Shown here: positions 63,296 to 64,000 of the stretch, in pieces | Position numbering within the stretch: the stretch's first letter is position 1 | Layout: every line of letters begins with the position of its first letter | Made by a program: the position numbers and the translations under genes | The notes under the pieces: model-generated | What the model was told of the DNA's origin: nothing | The model's input: the letters and a program-made list of their open reading frames with translations, nothing else | Database searches by the model: none | Assembly: GCF_025370935.1 (NCBI RefSeq) | Contig: NC_133493.1 | Location: 5,505,069-5,569,068, forward strand | Length of the DNA stretch: 64,000 nt | Source: Choristoneura fumiferana | Lineage: Eukaryota > Arthropoda > Insecta > Lepidoptera > Tortricidae | Direction: 5' to 3'

Positions 63296-63440
63296 CTGAA
63301 ATATAGATGCATAGAAAAATCAGAAAAATAAGACCAGCGCTGGGAATCGAGTTCTGGGAATGCCGAGGACCTGGGTTCGATTCCCAGCGCTGGTCTTACT
63401 TTTCTGGATTTTCTATGCATCTATATTTCAGTTTGTATTT
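63296..63440. mobile_element. inverted pair of SINE heads (fold-back)
   Basis: ACTGAAATATAGATGCATAG...GACCAGCGCTGGGAATCG and CGATTCCCAGCGCTGGTC...CTATGCATCTATATTTCAGT are reverse complements over about 58 bp. GGTTCGATTCC (63374-63384) is a polymerase III B-box-like TPsiC arm. Overlapping open frames on both strands result from the symmetry. Confidence 0.75.
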
Positions 63441-63716
63441 TCGATATGGGTTTTACGGGATGACCGTAAAAGTCACAAAAATATTGGAATTTTAATAAAA
63501 AATACAAAAAGATATTTTTCGGAAGTTTAATGCAAGCGTTAAAAAAAGTACACGTAAAAAGTAAACGTTAACGATACACTCTCTCAAACTTTCTCTTTAA
63601 ATCAACATTGAACATAATTACAATAGACTCAGTTTTATTTTTTTATTTTTTAGGATCTTCAATATATCGCGACTTAATTGTCTTACGGCATTGTGTTATC
63701 AAACTGTAAATGGTTA

Positions 63717-63979
63717 TTTTTTCAACACCCGACGCAAAAACAGGGGTGTTATAAGTTTGGCCGCCAGTGTCTATATTTCTGTGTGTCTGCCTGTGGCATT
63801 GTAGCTCTAAAACGGGTGAACCAATTTGAATGCGGTTTTTTATTTGAAAGCAGGTTTTCTAGCGACGGTTCTTAGACATGTTTCATCAAAAGCGGTATAG
63901 CCGTTTTTGAGATATTAAACTTTGAAGTTACAATATCAGGGGTATTCCAAGTTTTTGTTGGTTAGGTTATTATTATTTA
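63717..63979 (+). repeat. lepidopteran dispersed repeat, AACCCCCGACGCAAAAA family, copy 2
   Basis: CAACACCCGACGCAAAAACA, AGGGGTGTTATAAGTTTGGC, AGCAGGTTTTCTAGCGACGG, TTTTTGTTGGTTAGGTTATT. Colinear with 10325-10585. Confidence 0.78.
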
Positions 63980-64000
63980 CTGTTGAATATATTATTATAC

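Noticed and set aside
63374..63384. tRNA gene
   Set aside because: Only the TPsiC-like arm is present. There is no acceptor, D or anticodon arm around it.
63169..63495. Two mirror-image ORFs on opposite strands with the same peptide
   Set aside because: A direct consequence of the inverted SINE-head palindrome at 63296-63440.
1..64000. CRISPR array or bacterial operon
   Set aside because: No regularly spaced identical repeats and no dense ORF runs; spliced genes and moth repeats show a eukaryotic source.

Overview
The window is animal nuclear DNA, almost certainly from a moth or butterfly (Lepidoptera). The evidence is short exons with GT-AG introns, about 65% AT, lepidopteran repeats (LEP1-type Helitrons ending in CTAG, RTE-type LINE tails followed by (GAT)n, tRNA-derived SINEs with an RTE-like tail), and short blocks of the insect telomere unit TTAGG inside dispersed elements. 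I see no bacterial or viral gene block.

Left two-thirds (660-41273, + strand): the 3' part of one Dscam-family cell-adhesion receptor gene. I traced 28 exons from the splice sites. All junction phases agree and the joined coding sequence is 4125 nt (1374 codons plus a stop). The encoded order is five Ig domains (by family comparison Ig5-Ig9), four FN3 domains, one Ig (Ig10), two FN3 domains, one membrane helix and a short cytoplasmic tail of about 127 residues with an ISPYA motif and a QTRSESDDSDSTSKAT block. This is the Dscam order. No arrays of duplicated alternative exons are present, so it is a non-hypervariable paralogue and not the Dscam1 type. The upstream exons (signal peptide, Ig1-4) lie outside the window. 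The last exon is the least certain part.

The introns are full of transposable-element debris. A 5'-truncated non-LTR retrotransposon lies antisense against the acceptor of exon 2. A dispersed repeat ends about 10 bp before exon 9. A GAT microsatellite sits where the pyrimidine tract of exon 19 would be. A decayed tandem copy of the FN6 exon follows exon 22. Many fold-back elements (MITEs) are present.

Right third (41274-64000): I see no convincing protein-coding gene. It holds RTE LINE fragments (two with a 5' inversion of the twin-priming kind), SINEs, LEP1 Helitrons, MITEs in related copies, and a U6 snRNA pseudogene at about 44235-44330.

The most unusual theme is a set of three large fold-back elements (about 6930-7470, 34104-34720, 46436-46795). 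Their arms are built from repeated degenerate words and their centre carries a short (CCTAA)n/(TTAGG)n block. The three do not share arm sequence but share the same plan.
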